From positions 18,255,818-18,319,817 of the forward strand of contig CM067343.1 in assembly GCA_034190875.2 (NCBI GenBank): DNA of 64,000 nt. Reading direction: 5' to 3'. Positions 14,093-26,667 of the stretch are shown here, piece after piece. Source of the stretch: Urechis unicinctus (lineage: Eukaryota > Annelida > Polychaeta > Xenopneusta > Urechidae). Under the pieces are notes generated by a model. The model was not told where the DNA came from. It saw only the letters and a program-made list of their open reading frames with translations, and ran no database searches. The number at the start of each line of letters is the position of its first letter. Within the stretch, counting starts at the first letter, position 1. The translations under genes and the position numbers were made by a program.

Positions 14093-14357
14093 ATGGATGT
14101 ATCAGTGCGCATAAACAAGAAATTGACAATAAATGTCGCACTGGGTCCTCGAGCTCTGAATGCACTTAGGCGCAACGCTAATGTGGAAATATCTGCATTA
14201 GGAGAGATCCATCTCCTTCCTAGGGTCACCCGTGGTGAGTAAACTATGAGCAGAACATTTATTAGGGCAGTTACTGTCACGTATATCAACTGAGCGTTTC
14301 TGCAACATTCTATTGTTTGCTTGTCCAGGTTCTGCGCCCGTGGTGTCTGTGTACTAA
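14093..14357 (+). CDS. Small two-exon candidate, weakly Alba-like, repeated in all units
   Basis: ATG at 14093 opens a frame to a TAA at 14242. Inside it GTG|GTGAGT gives a donor after 14234. A pyrimidine-rich stretch ending TTGTCCAG gives an acceptor at 14328, a 94-base intron. Splicing joins phase 1 cleanly and ends at a TAA (14355), giving 56 residues. The exon 1 product includes RALNALRRNANVEISALGE, which faintly recalls the helix-strand core of Alba nucleic-acid-binding proteins, but the usual second helix is not evident. Copies start at 15669, 17247, 18823, 20399, 21975, 23552 and 25128, with a single V/I difference. Copy identity is too high to test selection. A chance frame is quite possible. 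Confidence 0.2.
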
Positions 14358-14709
14358 CGAAACGGAACTGTGAACAACATTCTGTTTCTCACTGTTTTCT
14401 TTGATATTATTTGTACATCGTATTCACGATACTAAAAAATAAATTGAAAGATTTTAGGCATCTTTGCACTTGCATAGAAATGCATATTTTGTTCGATAAT
14501 ATATGTTTCGTGTACCTCTATTAGTAGTTATACCATATTAAAAAGGTTCGTAATTCTGTTTTCCTCAATGACGATGACAATCATTGTTTCCATATTAATA
14601 AATTACTCATGCATAACTTGGAATATATTTGTAGCCGATGTAGTTACTCAATAAATTTACATTGCATGTACCCAACATCCATCACGACTATTTTCTTACT
14701 CTAAGCACA

Positions 14710-14832
14710 ATGAAGCTGACCAAGAGCAATCGAGGAAATTGGTTTAGTGTCAGGAGTTGTGTAAAAAAAGTAAACAAAATGAAAACTTTTCTGCATTTCA
14801 AAAAGGAAGAGGAATTTCAACAGTGGAAGTGA
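14710..14832 (+). CDS. 40-codon frame in each array unit
   Basis: ATG to TGA frame rich in Lys and Glu, ending HFKKEEEFQQWK. It stays open in all eight units: one inter-unit change is synonymous (AAA/AAG) and one gives H/L (CAT/CTT). A weak donor (GTGAGG) overlaps the end, and TCTTACTCTAAG just upstream could be an acceptor, so it might be an internal exon. No family is assigned. Confidence 0.15.
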   Translation: MKLTKSNRGNWFSVRSCVKKVNKMKTFLHFKKEEEFQQWK

Positions 14833-15060
14833 GGCGATTTGTTATTCTTGTCCAGTGCTGCTAACGTGCCATAGCACACAGAGCAGTTTCCTGATCCTGG
14901 CTGCGAAACCCCCCTCTTCTATAATGTAATTATCTGTGTCATGAGGGATTCCCTGTCCCCCAAACAACTGTGTATACGTTATCTTTTAGATGCCATCAAC
15001 ATAGCTCAAATGTGGGCAAGCCAAACTAATACTGTACTGAAAGGATAAGCATCATATATC

Positions 15061-15222
15061 ATGAACATCTTAATTGCGGAGCTTGATTTGAAATCACAAG
15101 GGTTGGCATTTCTCCGATCGGAGATGGGACCGCCATTAAATGGGAACACTCTAGTCACAAATAACGGTTGGAATCTAACCACAGCGACATGGGTACCATC
15201 AGACTCGGCTATGCGTCATTAG
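15061..15222 (+). CDS. 53-codon frame in each array unit
   Basis: ATG at 15061 to a TAG at 15220. It contains ELDLKSQGLAFLRSEMG and has no obvious membrane segment. The frame is intact in all eight copies, but the units hardly differ here, so conservation is uninformative. It spans the 14-base palindrome TCTCCGATCGGAGA. No homology is recognised, and chance remains a good explanation. Confidence 0.15.
   Translation: MNILIAELDLKSQGLAFLRSEMGPPLNGNTLVTNNGWNLTTATWVPSDSAMRH
15111..15124. other. 14-bp perfect palindrome, once per unit
   Basis: TCTCCGATCGGAGA equals its own reverse complement and recurs in each unit at the same offset (base ~1056), so about every 1,576 bp. It could be a dyad protein-binding site, or simply chance copied by the array. 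Confidence 0.5.
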
Positions 15223-15631
15223 CAATAATTATCAATTATAGAATGCCAATGCAGTTTATTAGGTAGCTAAAATTTTCAACCATGTTAAGCTTCTCCTCAG
15301 ATTTCATCATCTAACCAAATTTATTTCAAAAACGCCATTTTTGTGAAATATACTACGCCTCTATCACGTGCTAAAATTTGTACTGCCAACTTCATGTAAT
15401 TCCTACAAATCATATGCTAAAGGCTTATGCTAATGAGCATCGAACATTAATAATGGTGTCACCCTGTACGTAACCAAGGCAACCGAACGTAAGAGAAGCA
15501 AGCCTATTGTGCTCATGACTACCCTTAAGGAATGCTCATATGTTCGAAACATTGTTGAACTTTCTGGAATACCTGCAAGTTAACATTAAGTTAAACCGTT
15601 CTTTTTCTGAGTCTATACCGTGGCATATCTT

Positions 15632-17209
15632 AATTGAGCGGTCTACCAAGGGAGTTTGAGAAATATTTATGGATGTATCAGTGCGCATAAACAAGAAATT
15701 GACAATAAATGTCGCACTGGGTCCTCGAGCTCTGAATGCACTTAGGCGCAACGCTAATGTGGAAATATCTGCATTAGGAGAGATCCATCTCCTTCCTAGG
15801 GTCACCCGTGGTGAGTAAACTATGAGCAGAACATTTATTAGGGCAGTTACTGTCACGTATATCAACTGAGCGTTTCTGCAACATTCTATTGTTTGCTTGT
15901 CCAGGTTCTGCGCCCGTGGTGTCTGTGTACTAACGAAACGGAACTGTGAACAACATTCTGTTTCTCACTGTTTTCTTTGATATTATTTGTACATCGTATT
16001 CACGATACTAAAAAATAAATTGAAAGATTTTAGGCAGCTTTGCACTTGCATAGAAATGCATATTTTGTTCGATATATATGTTTCGTGTACCTCTATTAGT
16101 AGTTATACCATATTAAAAAGGTTCGTAATTCTGTTTTTCTCAATGACGATGGACAATCATTGTTTCCATATTAATAAATTACTCATGCATAACTTGGAAT
16201 ATATTTGTAGCCGATGTAGTTACTCAATAAATTTACATTGCATGTACCCAACATCCATCACGACTATTTTCTTACTCTAAGCACAATGAAGCTGACCAAG
16301 AGCAATCGAGGAAATTGGTTTAGTGTCAGGAGTTGTGTAAAGAAAGTAAACAAAATGAAAACTTTTCTGCATTTCAAAAAGGAAGAGGAATTTCAACAGT
16401 GGAAGTGAGGCGATTTGTTATTCTTGTCCAGTGCTGCTAACGTGCCATAGCACACAGAGCAGTTTCCTGATCCTGGCTGCGAAACCCCCCTCTTCTATAA
16501 TGTAATTATCTGTGTCATGAGGGATTCCCTGTCCCCCAAACAACTGTGTATACGTTATCTTTTAGATGCCATCAACATAGCTCAAATGTGGGCAAGCCAA
16601 ACTAATACTGTACTGAAAGGATAAGCATCATATATCATGAACATCTTAATTGCGGAGCTTGATTTGAAATCACAAGGGTTGGCATTTCTCCGATCGGAGA
16701 TGGGACCGCCATTAAATGGGAACACTCTAGTCACAAATAACGGTTGGAATCTAACCACAGCGACATGGGTACCATCAGACTCGGCTATGCGTCATTAGCA
16801 ATAATTATCAATTATAGAATGCCAATGCAGTTTATTAGGTAGCTAAAATTTTCAACCATAATAAGCTTCTCCTCAGATTTCATCATCTAACCAAATTTAT
16901 TTCAAAAACGCCATTTTTGTGAAATATATACTACGCCTCTATCACGTGCTAAAATTTGTACTGCCAACTTCATGTAATTCCTACAAATCATATGCTAAAG
17001 GCTTATGCTAATGAGCATCGAACATTAATAATGGTGTCACCCTGTACGTAACCAAGGCAACCGAACGTAAGAGAAGCAAGCCTATTGTGCTCATGACTAC
17101 CCTTAAGGAATGCTCATATGTTCGAAACATTGTTGAACTTTCTGGAATACCTGCAAGTTAACATTAAGTTAAACCGTTCTTTTTCTGAGTCTATACCGTG
17201 GCATATCTT
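15632..17209 (+). repeat. Array unit 2
   Basis: States: T at 508, G at 44, A at 740, T at 807, G at 917, AA at 1229. A two-base TA insertion at about 16925 (GAAATATATACTACG) makes it 1578 bp. Confidence 0.97.
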
Positions 17210-18785
17210 AATTGAGCGGTCTACCAAGGGAGTTTGAGAAATATTTATGGATATATCAGTGCGCATAAACAAGAAATTGACAATAAATGTCGCACTGGGT
17301 CCTCGAGCTCTGAATGCACTTAGGCGCAACGCTAATGTGGAAATATCTGCATTAGGAGAGATCCATCTCCTTCCTAGGGTCACCCGTGGTGAGTAAACTA
17401 TGAGCAGAACATTTATTAGGGCAGTTACTGTCACGTATATCAACTGAGCGTTTCTGCAACATTCTATTGTTTGCTTGTCCAGGTTCTGCGCCCGTGGTGT
17501 CTGTGTACTAACGAAACGGAACTGTGAACAACATTCTGTTTCTCACTGTTTTCTTTGATATTATTTGTACATCGTATTCACGATACTAAAAAATAAATTG
17601 AAAGATTTTAGGCAGCTTTGCACTTGCATAGAAATGCATATTTTGTTCGATATATATGTTTCGTGTACCTCTATTAGTAGTTATACCATATTAAAAAGGT
17701 TCGTAATTCTGTTTTTCTCAATGACGATGGACAATCATTGTTTCCATATTAATAAATTACTCATGCATAACTTGGAATATATTTGTAGCCGATGTAGTTA
17801 CTCAATAAATTTACATTGCATGTACCCAACATCCATCACGACTATTTTCTTACTCTAAGCACAATGAAGCTGACCAAGAGCAATCGAGGAAATTGGTTTA
17901 GTGTCAGGAGTTGTGTAAAGAAAGTAAACAAAATGAAAACTTTTCTGCTTTTCAAAAAGGAAGAGGAATTTCAACAGTGGAAGTGAGGCGATTTGTTATT
18001 CTTGTCCAGTGCTGCTAACGTGCCATAGCACACAGAGCAGTTTCCTGATCCTGGCTGCGAAACCCCCCTCTTCTATAATGTAATTATCTGTGTCATGAGG
18101 GATTCCCTGTCCCCCAAACAACTGTTTATACGTTATCTTTTAGATGCCATCAACATAGCTCAAATGTGGGCAAGCCAAACTAATACTGTACTGAAAGGAT
18201 AAGCATCATATATCATGAACATCTTAATTGCGGAGCTTGATTTGAAATCACAAGGGTTGGCATTTCTCCGATCGGAGATGGGACCGCCATTAAATGGGAA
18301 CACTCTAGTCACAAATAACGGTTGGAATCTAACCACAGCGACATGGGTACCATCAGACTCGGCTATGCGTCATTAGCAATAATTATCAATTATAGAATGC
18401 CAATGCAGTTTATTAGGTAGCTAAAATTTTCAACCATAATAAGCTTCTCCTCAGATTTCATCATCTAACCAAATTTATTTCAAAAACGCCATTTTTGTGA
18501 AATATACTACGCCTCTATCACGTGCTAAAATTTGTACTGCCAACTTCATGTAATTCCTACAAATCATATGCTAAAGGCTTATGCTAATGAGCATCGAACA
18601 TTAATAATGGTGTCACCCTGTACGTAACCAAGGCAACCGAACGTAAGAGAAGCAAGCCTATTGTGCTCATGACTACCCTTAAGGAATGCTCATATGTTCG
18701 AAACATTGTTGAACTTTCTGGAATACCTGCAAGTTAACATTAAGTTAAACCGTTCTTTTTCTGAGTCTATACCGTGGCATATCTT
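17210..18785 (+). repeat. Array unit 3
   Basis: States: T at 508, A at 44, T at 740, T at 807, T at 917, AA at 1229. The 917 T (CTGTTTATAC) is shared only with unit 8. Confidence 0.97.
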
Positions 18786-20361
18786 AATTGAGCGGTCTAC
18801 CAAGGGAGTTTGAGAAATATTTATGGATGTATCAGTGCGCATAAACAAGAAATTGACAATAAATGTCGCACTGGGTCCTCGAGCTCTGAATGCACTTAGG
18901 CGCAACGCTAATGTGGAAATATCTGCATTAGGAGAGATCCATCTCCTTCCTAGGGTCACCCGTGGTGAGTAAACTATGAGCAGAACATTTATTAGGGCAG
19001 TTACTGTCACGTATATCAACTGAGCGTTTCTGCAACATTCTATTGTTTGCTTGTCCAGGTTCTGCGCCCGTGGTGTCTGTGTACTAACGAAACGGAACTG
19101 TGAACAACATTCTGTTTCTCACTGTTTTCTTTGATATTATTTGTACATCGTATTCACGATACTAAAAAATAAATTGAAAGATTTTAGGCAGCTTTGCACT
19201 TGCATAGAAATGCATATTTTGTTCGATATATATGTTTCGTGTACCTCTATTAGTAGTTATACCATATTAAAAAGGTTCGTAATTCTGTTTTTCTCAATGA
19301 CGATGGACAATCATTGTTTCCATATTAATAAATTACTCATGCATAACTTGGAATATATTTGTAGCCGATGTAGTTACTCAATAAATTTACATTGCATGTA
19401 CCCAACATCCATCACGACTATTTTCTTACTCTAAGCACAATGAAGCTGACCAAGAGCAATCGAGGAAATTGGTTTAGTGTCAGGAGTTGTGTAAAGAAAG
19501 TAAACAAAATGAAAACTTTTCTGCATTTCAAAAAGGAAGAGGAATTTCAACAGTGGAAGTGAGGCGATTTGTTATTCTTGTCCAGTGCTGCTAACGTGCC
19601 ATAGCACACAGAGCAGTTTCCTGATCCTGGCTGCGAAACCCCCCTCTTCTATAATGTAATTATCTGTGTCATGAGGGATTCCCTGTCCCCCAAACAACTG
19701 TGTATACGTTATCTTTTAGATGCCATCAACATAGCTCAAATGTGGGCAAGCCAAACTAATACTGTACTGAAAGGATAAGCATCATATATCATGAACATCT
19801 TAATTGCGGAGCTTGATTTGAAATCACAAGGGTTGGCATTTCTCCGATCGGAGATGGGACCGCCATTAAATGGGAACACTCTAGTCACAAATAACGGTTG
19901 GAATCTAACCACAGCGACATGGGTACCATCAGACTCGGCTATGCGTCATTAGCAATAATTATCAATTATAGAATGCCAATGCAGTTTATTAGGTAGCTAA
20001 AATTTTCAACCATAATAAGCTTCTCCTCAGATTTCATCATCTAACCAAATTTATTTCAAAAACGCCATTTTTGTGAAATATACTACGCCTCTATCACGTG
20101 CTAAAATTTGTACTGCCAACTTCATGTAATTCCTACAAATCATATGCTAAAGGCTTATGCTAATGAGCATCGAACATTAATAATGGTGTCACCCTGTACG
20201 TAACCAAGGCAACCGAACGTAAGAGAAGCAAGCCTATTGTGCTCATGACTACCCTTAAGGAATGCTCATATGTTCGAAACATTGTTGAACTTTCTGGAAT
20301 ACCTGCAAGTTAACATTAAGTTAAACCGTTCTTTTTCTGAGTCTATACCGTGGCATATCTT
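18786..20361 (+). repeat. Array unit 4
   Basis: States: T at 508, G at 44, A at 740, T at 807, G at 917, AA at 1229, the commonest inner haplotype. Confidence 0.97.
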
Positions 20362-21937
20362 AATTGAGCGGTCTACCAAGGGAGTTTGAGAAATATTTAT
20401 GGATATATCAGTGCGCATAAACAAGAAATTGACAATAAATGTCGCACTGGGTCCTCGAGCTCTGAATGCACTTAGGCGCAACGCTAATGTGGAAATATCT
20501 GCATTAGGAGAGATCCATCTCCTTCCTAGGGTCACCCGTGGTGAGTAAACTATGAGCAGAACATTTATTAGGGCAGTTACTGTCACGTATATCAACTGAG
20601 CGTTTCTGCAACATTCTATTGTTTGCTTGTCCAGGTTCTGCGCCCGTGGTGTCTGTGTACTAACGAAACGGAACTGTGAACAACATTCTGTTTCTCACTG
20701 TTTTCTTTGATATTATTTGTACATCGTATTCACGATACTAAAAAATAAATTGAAAGATTTTAGGCAGCTTTGCACTTGCATAGAAATGCATATTTTGTTC
20801 GATATATATGTTTCGTGTACCTCTATTAGTAGTTATACCATATTAAAAAGGTTCGTAATTCTGTTTTTCTCAATGACGATGGACAATCATTGTTTCCATA
20901 TTAATAAATTACTCATGCATAACTTGGAATATATTTGTAGCCGATGTAGTTACTCAATAAATTTACATTGCATGTACCCAACATCCATCACGACTATTTT
21001 CTTACTCTAAGCACAATGAAGCTGACCAAGAGCAATCGAGGAAATTGGTTTAGTGTCAGGAGTTGTGTAAAGAAAGTAAACAAAATGAAAACTTTTCTGC
21101 TTTTCAAAAAGGAAGAGGAATTTCAACAGTGGAAGTGAGGCGATTTGTTATTCTTGTCCAGTGCTGCGAACGTGCCATAGCACACAGAGCAGTTTCCTGA
21201 TCCTGGCTGCGAAACCCCCCTCTTCTATAATGTAATTATCTGTGTCATGAGGGATTCCCTGTCCCCCAAACAACTGTGTATACGTTATCTTTTAGATGCC
21301 ATCAACATAGCTCAAATGTGGGCAAGCCAAACTAATACTGTACTGAAAGGATAAGCATCATATATCATGAACATCTTAATTGCGGAGCTTGATTTGAAAT
21401 CACAAGGGTTGGCATTTCTCCGATCGGAGATGGGACCGCCATTAAATGGGAACACTCTAGTCACAAATAACGGTTGGAATCTAACCACAGCGACATGGGT
21501 ACCATCAGACTCGGCTATGCGTCATTAGCAATAATTATCAATTATAGAATGCCAATGCAGTTTATTAGGTAGCTAAAATTTTCAACCATAATAAGCTTCT
21601 CCTCAGATTTCATCATCTAACCAAATTTATTTCAAAAACGCCATTTTTGTGAAATATACTACGCCTCTATCACGTGCTAAAATTTGTACTGCCAACTTCA
21701 TGTAATTCCTACAAATCATATGCTAAAGGCTTATGCTAATGAGCATCGAACATTAATAATGGTGTCACCCTGTACGTAACCAAGGCAACCGAACGTAAGA
21801 GAAGCAAGCCTATTGTGCTCATGACTACCCTTAAGGAATGCTCATATGTTCGAAACATTGTTGAACTTTCTGGAATACCTGCAAGTTAACATTAAGTTAA
21901 ACCGTTCTTTTTCTGAGTCTATACCGTGGCATATCTT
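20362..21937 (+). repeat. Array unit 5
   Basis: States: T at 508, A at 44, T at 740, G at 807, G at 917, AA at 1229. The 807 G (GCTGCGAACG) is shared only with unit 8. Confidence 0.97.
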
Positions 21938-23514
21938 AATTGAGCGGTCTACCAAGGGAGTTTGAGAAATATTTATGGATGTATCAGTGCGCATAAACAA
22001 GAAATTGACAATAAATGTCGCACTGGGTCCTCGAGCTCTGAATGCACTTAGGCGCAACGCTAATGTGGAAATATCTGCATTAGGAGAGATCCATCTCCTT
22101 CCTAGGGTCACCCGTGGTGAGTAAACTATGAGCAGAACATTTATTAGGGCAGTTACTGTCACGTATATCAACTGAGCGTTTCTGCAACATTCTATTGTTT
22201 GCTTGTCCAGGTTCTGCGCCCGTGGTGTCTGTGTACTAACGAAACGGAACTGTGAACAACATTCTGTTTCTCACTGTTTTCTTTGATATTATTTGTACAT
22301 CGTATTCACGATACTAAAAAATAAATTGAAAGATTTTAGGCAGCTTTGCACTTGCATAGAAATGCATATTTTGTTCGATATATATGTTTCGTGTACCTCT
22401 ATTAGTAGTTATACCATATTAAAAAGGTTCGTAATTCTGTTTTTCTCAATGACGATGGACAATCATTGTTTCCATATTAATAAATTACTCATGCATAACT
22501 TGGAATATATTTGTAGCCGATGTAGTTACTCAATAAATTTACATTGCATGTACCCAACATCCATCACGACTATTTTCTTACTCTAAGCACAATGAAGCTG
22601 ACCAAGAGCAATCGAGGAAATTGGTTTAGTGTCAGGAGTTGTGTAAAGAAAGTAAACAAAATGAAAACTTTTCTGCATTTCAAAAAGGAAGAGGAATTTC
22701 AACAGTGGAAGTGAGGCGATTTGTTATTCTTGTCCAGTGCTGCTAACGTGCCATAGCACACAGAGCAGTTTCCTGATCCTGGCTGCGAAACCCCCCTCTT
22801 CTATAATGTAATTATCTGTGTCATGAGGGATTCCCTGTCCCCCAAACAACTGTGTATACGTTATCTTTTAGATGCCATCAACATAGCTCAAATGTGGGCA
22901 AGCCAAACTAATACTGTACTGAAAGGATAAGCATCATATATCATGAACATCTTAATTGCGGAGCTTGATTTGAAATCACAAGGGTTGGCATTTCTCCGAT
23001 CGGAGATGGGACCGCCATTAAATGGGAACACTCTAGTCACAAATAACGGTTGGAATCTAACCACAGCGACATGGGTACCATCAGACTCGGCTATGCGTCA
23101 TTAGCAATAATTATCAATTATAGAATGCCAATGCAGTTTATTAGGTAGCTAAAATTTTCAACCATAATAAGCTTCTCCTCAGATTTCATCATCTAACCAA
23201 ATTTATTTCAAAAACGCCATTTTTGTGAAATATACTACGCCTCTATCACGTGCTAAAAATTTGTACTGCCAACTTCATGTAATTCCTACAAATCATATGC
23301 TAAAGGCTTATGCTAATGAGCATCGAACATTAATAATGGTGTCACCCTGTACGTAACCAAGGCAACCGAACGTAAGAGAAGCAAGCCTATTGTGCTCATG
23401 ACTACCCTTAAGGAATGCTCATATGTTCGAAACATTGTTGAACTTTCTGGAATACCTGCAAGTTAACATTAAGTTAAACCGTTCTTTTTCTGAGTCTATA
23501 CCGTGGCATATCTT
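21938..23514 (+). repeat. Array unit 6
   Basis: Commonest inner haplotype, with one extra A in GCTAAAAATTTG near 23257, giving 1577 bp. Confidence 0.97.
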
Positions 23515-25090
23515 AATTGAGCGGTCTACCAAGGGAGTTTGAGAAATATTTATGGATGTATCAGTGCGCATAAACAAGAAATTGACAATAAATGTCGCAC
23601 TGGGTCCTCGAGCTCTGAATGCACTTAGGCGCAACGCTAATGTGGAAATATCTGCATTAGGAGAGATCCATCTCCTTCCTAGGGTCACCCGTGGTGAGTA
23701 AACTATGAGCAGAACATTTATTAGGGCAGTTACTGTCACGTATATCAACTGAGCGTTTCTGCAACATTCTATTGTTTGCTTGTCCAGGTTCTGCGCCCGT
23801 GGTGTCTGTGTACTAACGAAACGGAACTGTGAACAACATTCTGTTTCTCACTGTTTTCTTTGATATTATTTGTACATCGTATTCACGATACTAAAAAATA
23901 AATTGAAAGATTTTAGGCAGCTTTGCACTTGCATAGAAATGCATATTTTGTTCGATATATATGTTTCGTGTACCTCTATTAGTAGTTATACCATATTAAA
24001 AAGGTTCGTAATTCTGTTTTTCTCAATGACGATGGACAATCATTGTTTCCATATTAATAAATTACTCATGCATAACTTGGAATATATTTGTAGCCGATGT
24101 AGTTACTCAATAAATTTACATTGCATGTACCCAACATCCATCACGACTATTTTCTTACTCTAAGCACAATGAAGCTGACCAAGAGCAATCGAGGAAATTG
24201 GTTTAGTGTCAGGAGTTGTGTAAAGAAAGTAAACAAAATGAAAACTTTTCTGCATTTCAAAAAGGAAGAGGAATTTCAACAGTGGAAGTGAGGCGATTTG
24301 TTATTCTTGTCCAGTGCTGCTAACGTGCCATAGCACACAGAGCAGTTTCCTGATCCTGGCTGCGAAACCCCCCTCTTCTATAATGTAATTATCTGTGTCA
24401 TGAGGGATTCCCTGTCCCCCAAACAACTGTGTATACGTTATCTTTTAGATGCCATCAACATAGCTCAAATGTGGGCAAGCCAAACTAATACTGTACTGAA
24501 AGGATAAGCATCATATATCATGAACATCTTAATTGCGGAGCTTGATTTGAAATCACAAGGGTTGGCATTTCTCCGATCGGAGATGGGACCGCCATTAAAT
24601 GGGAACACTCTAGTCACAAATAACGGTTGGAATCTAACCACAGCGACATGGGTACCATCAGACTCGGCTATGCGTCATTAGCAATAATTATCAATTATAG
24701 AATGCCAATGCAGTTTATTAGGTAGCTAAAATTTTCAACCATAATAAGCTTCTCCTCAGATTTCATCATCTAACCAAATTTATTTCAAAAACGCCATTTT
24801 TGTGAAATATACTACGCCTCTATCACGTGCTAAAATTTGTACTGCCAACTTCATGTAATTCCTACAAATCATATGCTAAAGGCTTATGCTAATGAGCATC
24901 GAACATTAATAATGGTGTCACCCTGTACGTAACCAAGGCAACCGAACGTAAGAGAAGCAAGCCTATTGTGCTCATGACTACCCTTAAGGAATGCTCATAT
25001 GTTCGAAACATTGTTGAACTTTCTGGAATACCTGCAAGTTAACATTAAGTTAAACCGTTCTTTTTCTGAGTCTATACCGTGGCATATCTT
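23515..25090 (+). repeat. Array unit 7
   Basis: Commonest inner haplotype (T, G, A, T, G, AA at the six diagnostic sites). Confidence 0.97.
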
Positions 25091-26667
25091 AATTGAGCGG
25101 TCTACCAAGGGAGTTTGAGAAATATTTATGGATATATCAGTGCGCATAAACAAGAAATTGACAATAAATGTCGCACTGGGTCCTCGAGCTCTGAATGCAC
25201 TTAGGCGCAACGCTAATGTGGAAATATCTGCATTAGGAGAGATCCATCTCCTTCCTAGGGTCACCCGTGGTGAGTAAACTATGAGCAGAACATTTATTAG
25301 GGCAGTTACTGTCACGTATATCAACTGAGCGTTTCTGCAACATTCTATTGTTTGCTTGTCCAGGTTCTGCGCCCGTGGTGTCTGTGTACTAACGAAACGG
25401 AACTGTGAACAACATTCTGTTTCTCTCATGTTTTCTTTGATATTATTTGTACATCGTATTCACGATACTAAAAAATAAATTGAAAGATTTTAGGCAGCTT
25501 TGCACTTGCATAGAAATGCATATTTTGTTCGATATATATGTTTCGTGTACCTCTATTAGTAGTTATACCATATTAAAAAGGTTCGTAATTCTGTTTTCCT
25601 CAATGACGATGGACAATCATTGTTTCCATATTAATAAATTACTCATGCATAACTTGGAATATATTTGTAGCCGATGTAGTTACTCAATAAATTTACATTG
25701 CATGTACCCAACATCCATCACGACTATTTTCTTACTCTAAGCACAATGAAGCTGACCAAGAGCAATCGAGGAAATTGGTTTAGTGTCAGGAGTTGTGTAA
25801 AGAAAGTAAACAAAATGAAAACTTTTCTGCTTTTCAAAAAGGAAGAGGAATTTCAACAGTGGAAGTGAGGCGATTTGTTATTCTTGTCCAGTGCTGCGAA
25901 CGTGCCATAGCACACAGAGCAGTTTCCTGATCCTGGCTGCGAAACCCCCCTCTTCTATAATGTAATTATCTGTGTCATGAGGGATTCCCTGTCCCCCAAA
26001 CAACTGTTTATACGTTATCTTTTAGATGCCATCAACATAGCTCAAATGTGGGCAAGCCAAACTAATACTGTACTGAAAGGATAAGCATCATATATCATGA
26101 ACATCTTAATTGCGGAGCTTGATTTGAAATCACAAGGGTTGGCATTTCTCCGATCGGAGATGGGACCGCCATTAAATGGGAACACTCTAGTCACAAATAA
26201 CGGTTGGAATCTAACCACAGCGACATGGGTACCATCAGACTCGGCTATGCGTCATTAGCAATAATTATCAATTATAGAATGCCAATGCAGTTTATTAGGT
26301 AGCTAAAATTTTCAACCATGTTAAGCTTCTCCTCAGATTTCATCATCTAACCAAATTTATTTCAAAAACGCCATTTTTGTGAAATATACTACGCCTCTAT
26401 CACGTGCTAAAATTTGTACTGCCAACTTCATGTAATTCCTACAAATCATATGCTAAAGGCTTATGCTAATGAGCATCGAACATTAATAATGGTGTCACCC
26501 TGTACGTAACCAAGGCAACCGAACGTAAGAGAAGCAAGCCTATTGTGCTCATGACTACCCTTAAGGAATGCTCATATGTTCGAAACATTGTTGAACTTTC
26601 TGGAATACCTGCAAGTTAACATTAAGTTAAACCGTTCTTTTTCTGAGTCTATACCGTGGCATATCTT
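25091..26667 (+). repeat. Array unit 8 (right terminal)
   Basis: A mosaic: C at 508 and GT at 1229 as in unit 1; A at 44 and T at 740 as in units 3 and 5; G at 807 as in unit 5; T at 917 as in unit 3. A private TCTCTCATG replaces TCTCACTG near 25424, adding one base. Unique sequence begins right after GGCATATCTT. Confidence 0.97.

Larger units (their letters stand above)
14056..15631 (+). repeat. Array unit 1 (left terminal)
   Basis: The most divergent unit. Private changes include GATAATATATG near 14497, a missing G near 14574 and AAAAAAAG near 14765. It shares CC at unit base ~508 and GTT at ~1229 with unit 8 only. Other diagnostic states: G at 44, A at 740, T at 807, G at 917. Confidence 0.97.
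14056..26667 (+). repeat. Eight-copy tandem array of a ~1,576-bp unit
   Basis: Eight complete head-to-tail units start at 14056, 15632, 17210, 18786, 20362, 21938, 23515 and 25091, each opening with AATTGAGCGG and closing with GGCATATCTT. Lengths are 1576, 1578, 1576, 1576, 1576, 1577, 1576 and 1577. Units differ by only a handful of substitutions and one- or two-base indels, so this is a recent or actively homogenised array. It is not an rDNA, tRNA or CRISPR array: no conserved RNA core and no short spaced repeats are visible. Unit-to-unit junctions read CATATCTT/AATTGAG. The left flank ends ATACA and the right flank starts ATATTC, so the founding duplication joined ends with at most one or two bases of homology. 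Each unit carries a small two-exon candidate, 40- and 53-codon frames, and a 14-bp palindrome. Coding function is unproven. Confidence 0.98.

Noticed and set aside
14352..14358. TACTAAC as a yeast-type branch point
   Set aside because: The nearest acceptor (TTTTAG near 14457) is about 100 bases away, and the motif falls inside the proposed exon 2. A seven-base match is expected by chance.
15536..15865. 109-codon minus frame and 97-codon plus frame (15987-16280) repeated in the array units
   Set aside because: The plus frame opens at TTG and is broken in unit 1 by indels. The minus frame has no domain and mainly lies opposite the 14093-type frame. Repetition in near-identical copies is not evidence of selection.
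14056..26667. CRISPR array
   Set aside because: The repeats are about 1.58 kb, contiguous and without variable spacers. The context is eukaryotic.
14056..26667. rDNA, 5S or tRNA array
   Set aside because: No conserved rRNA core, tRNA fold with GGTTCGAATCC-type arm, or 5S-like internal promoter could be found in the unit.
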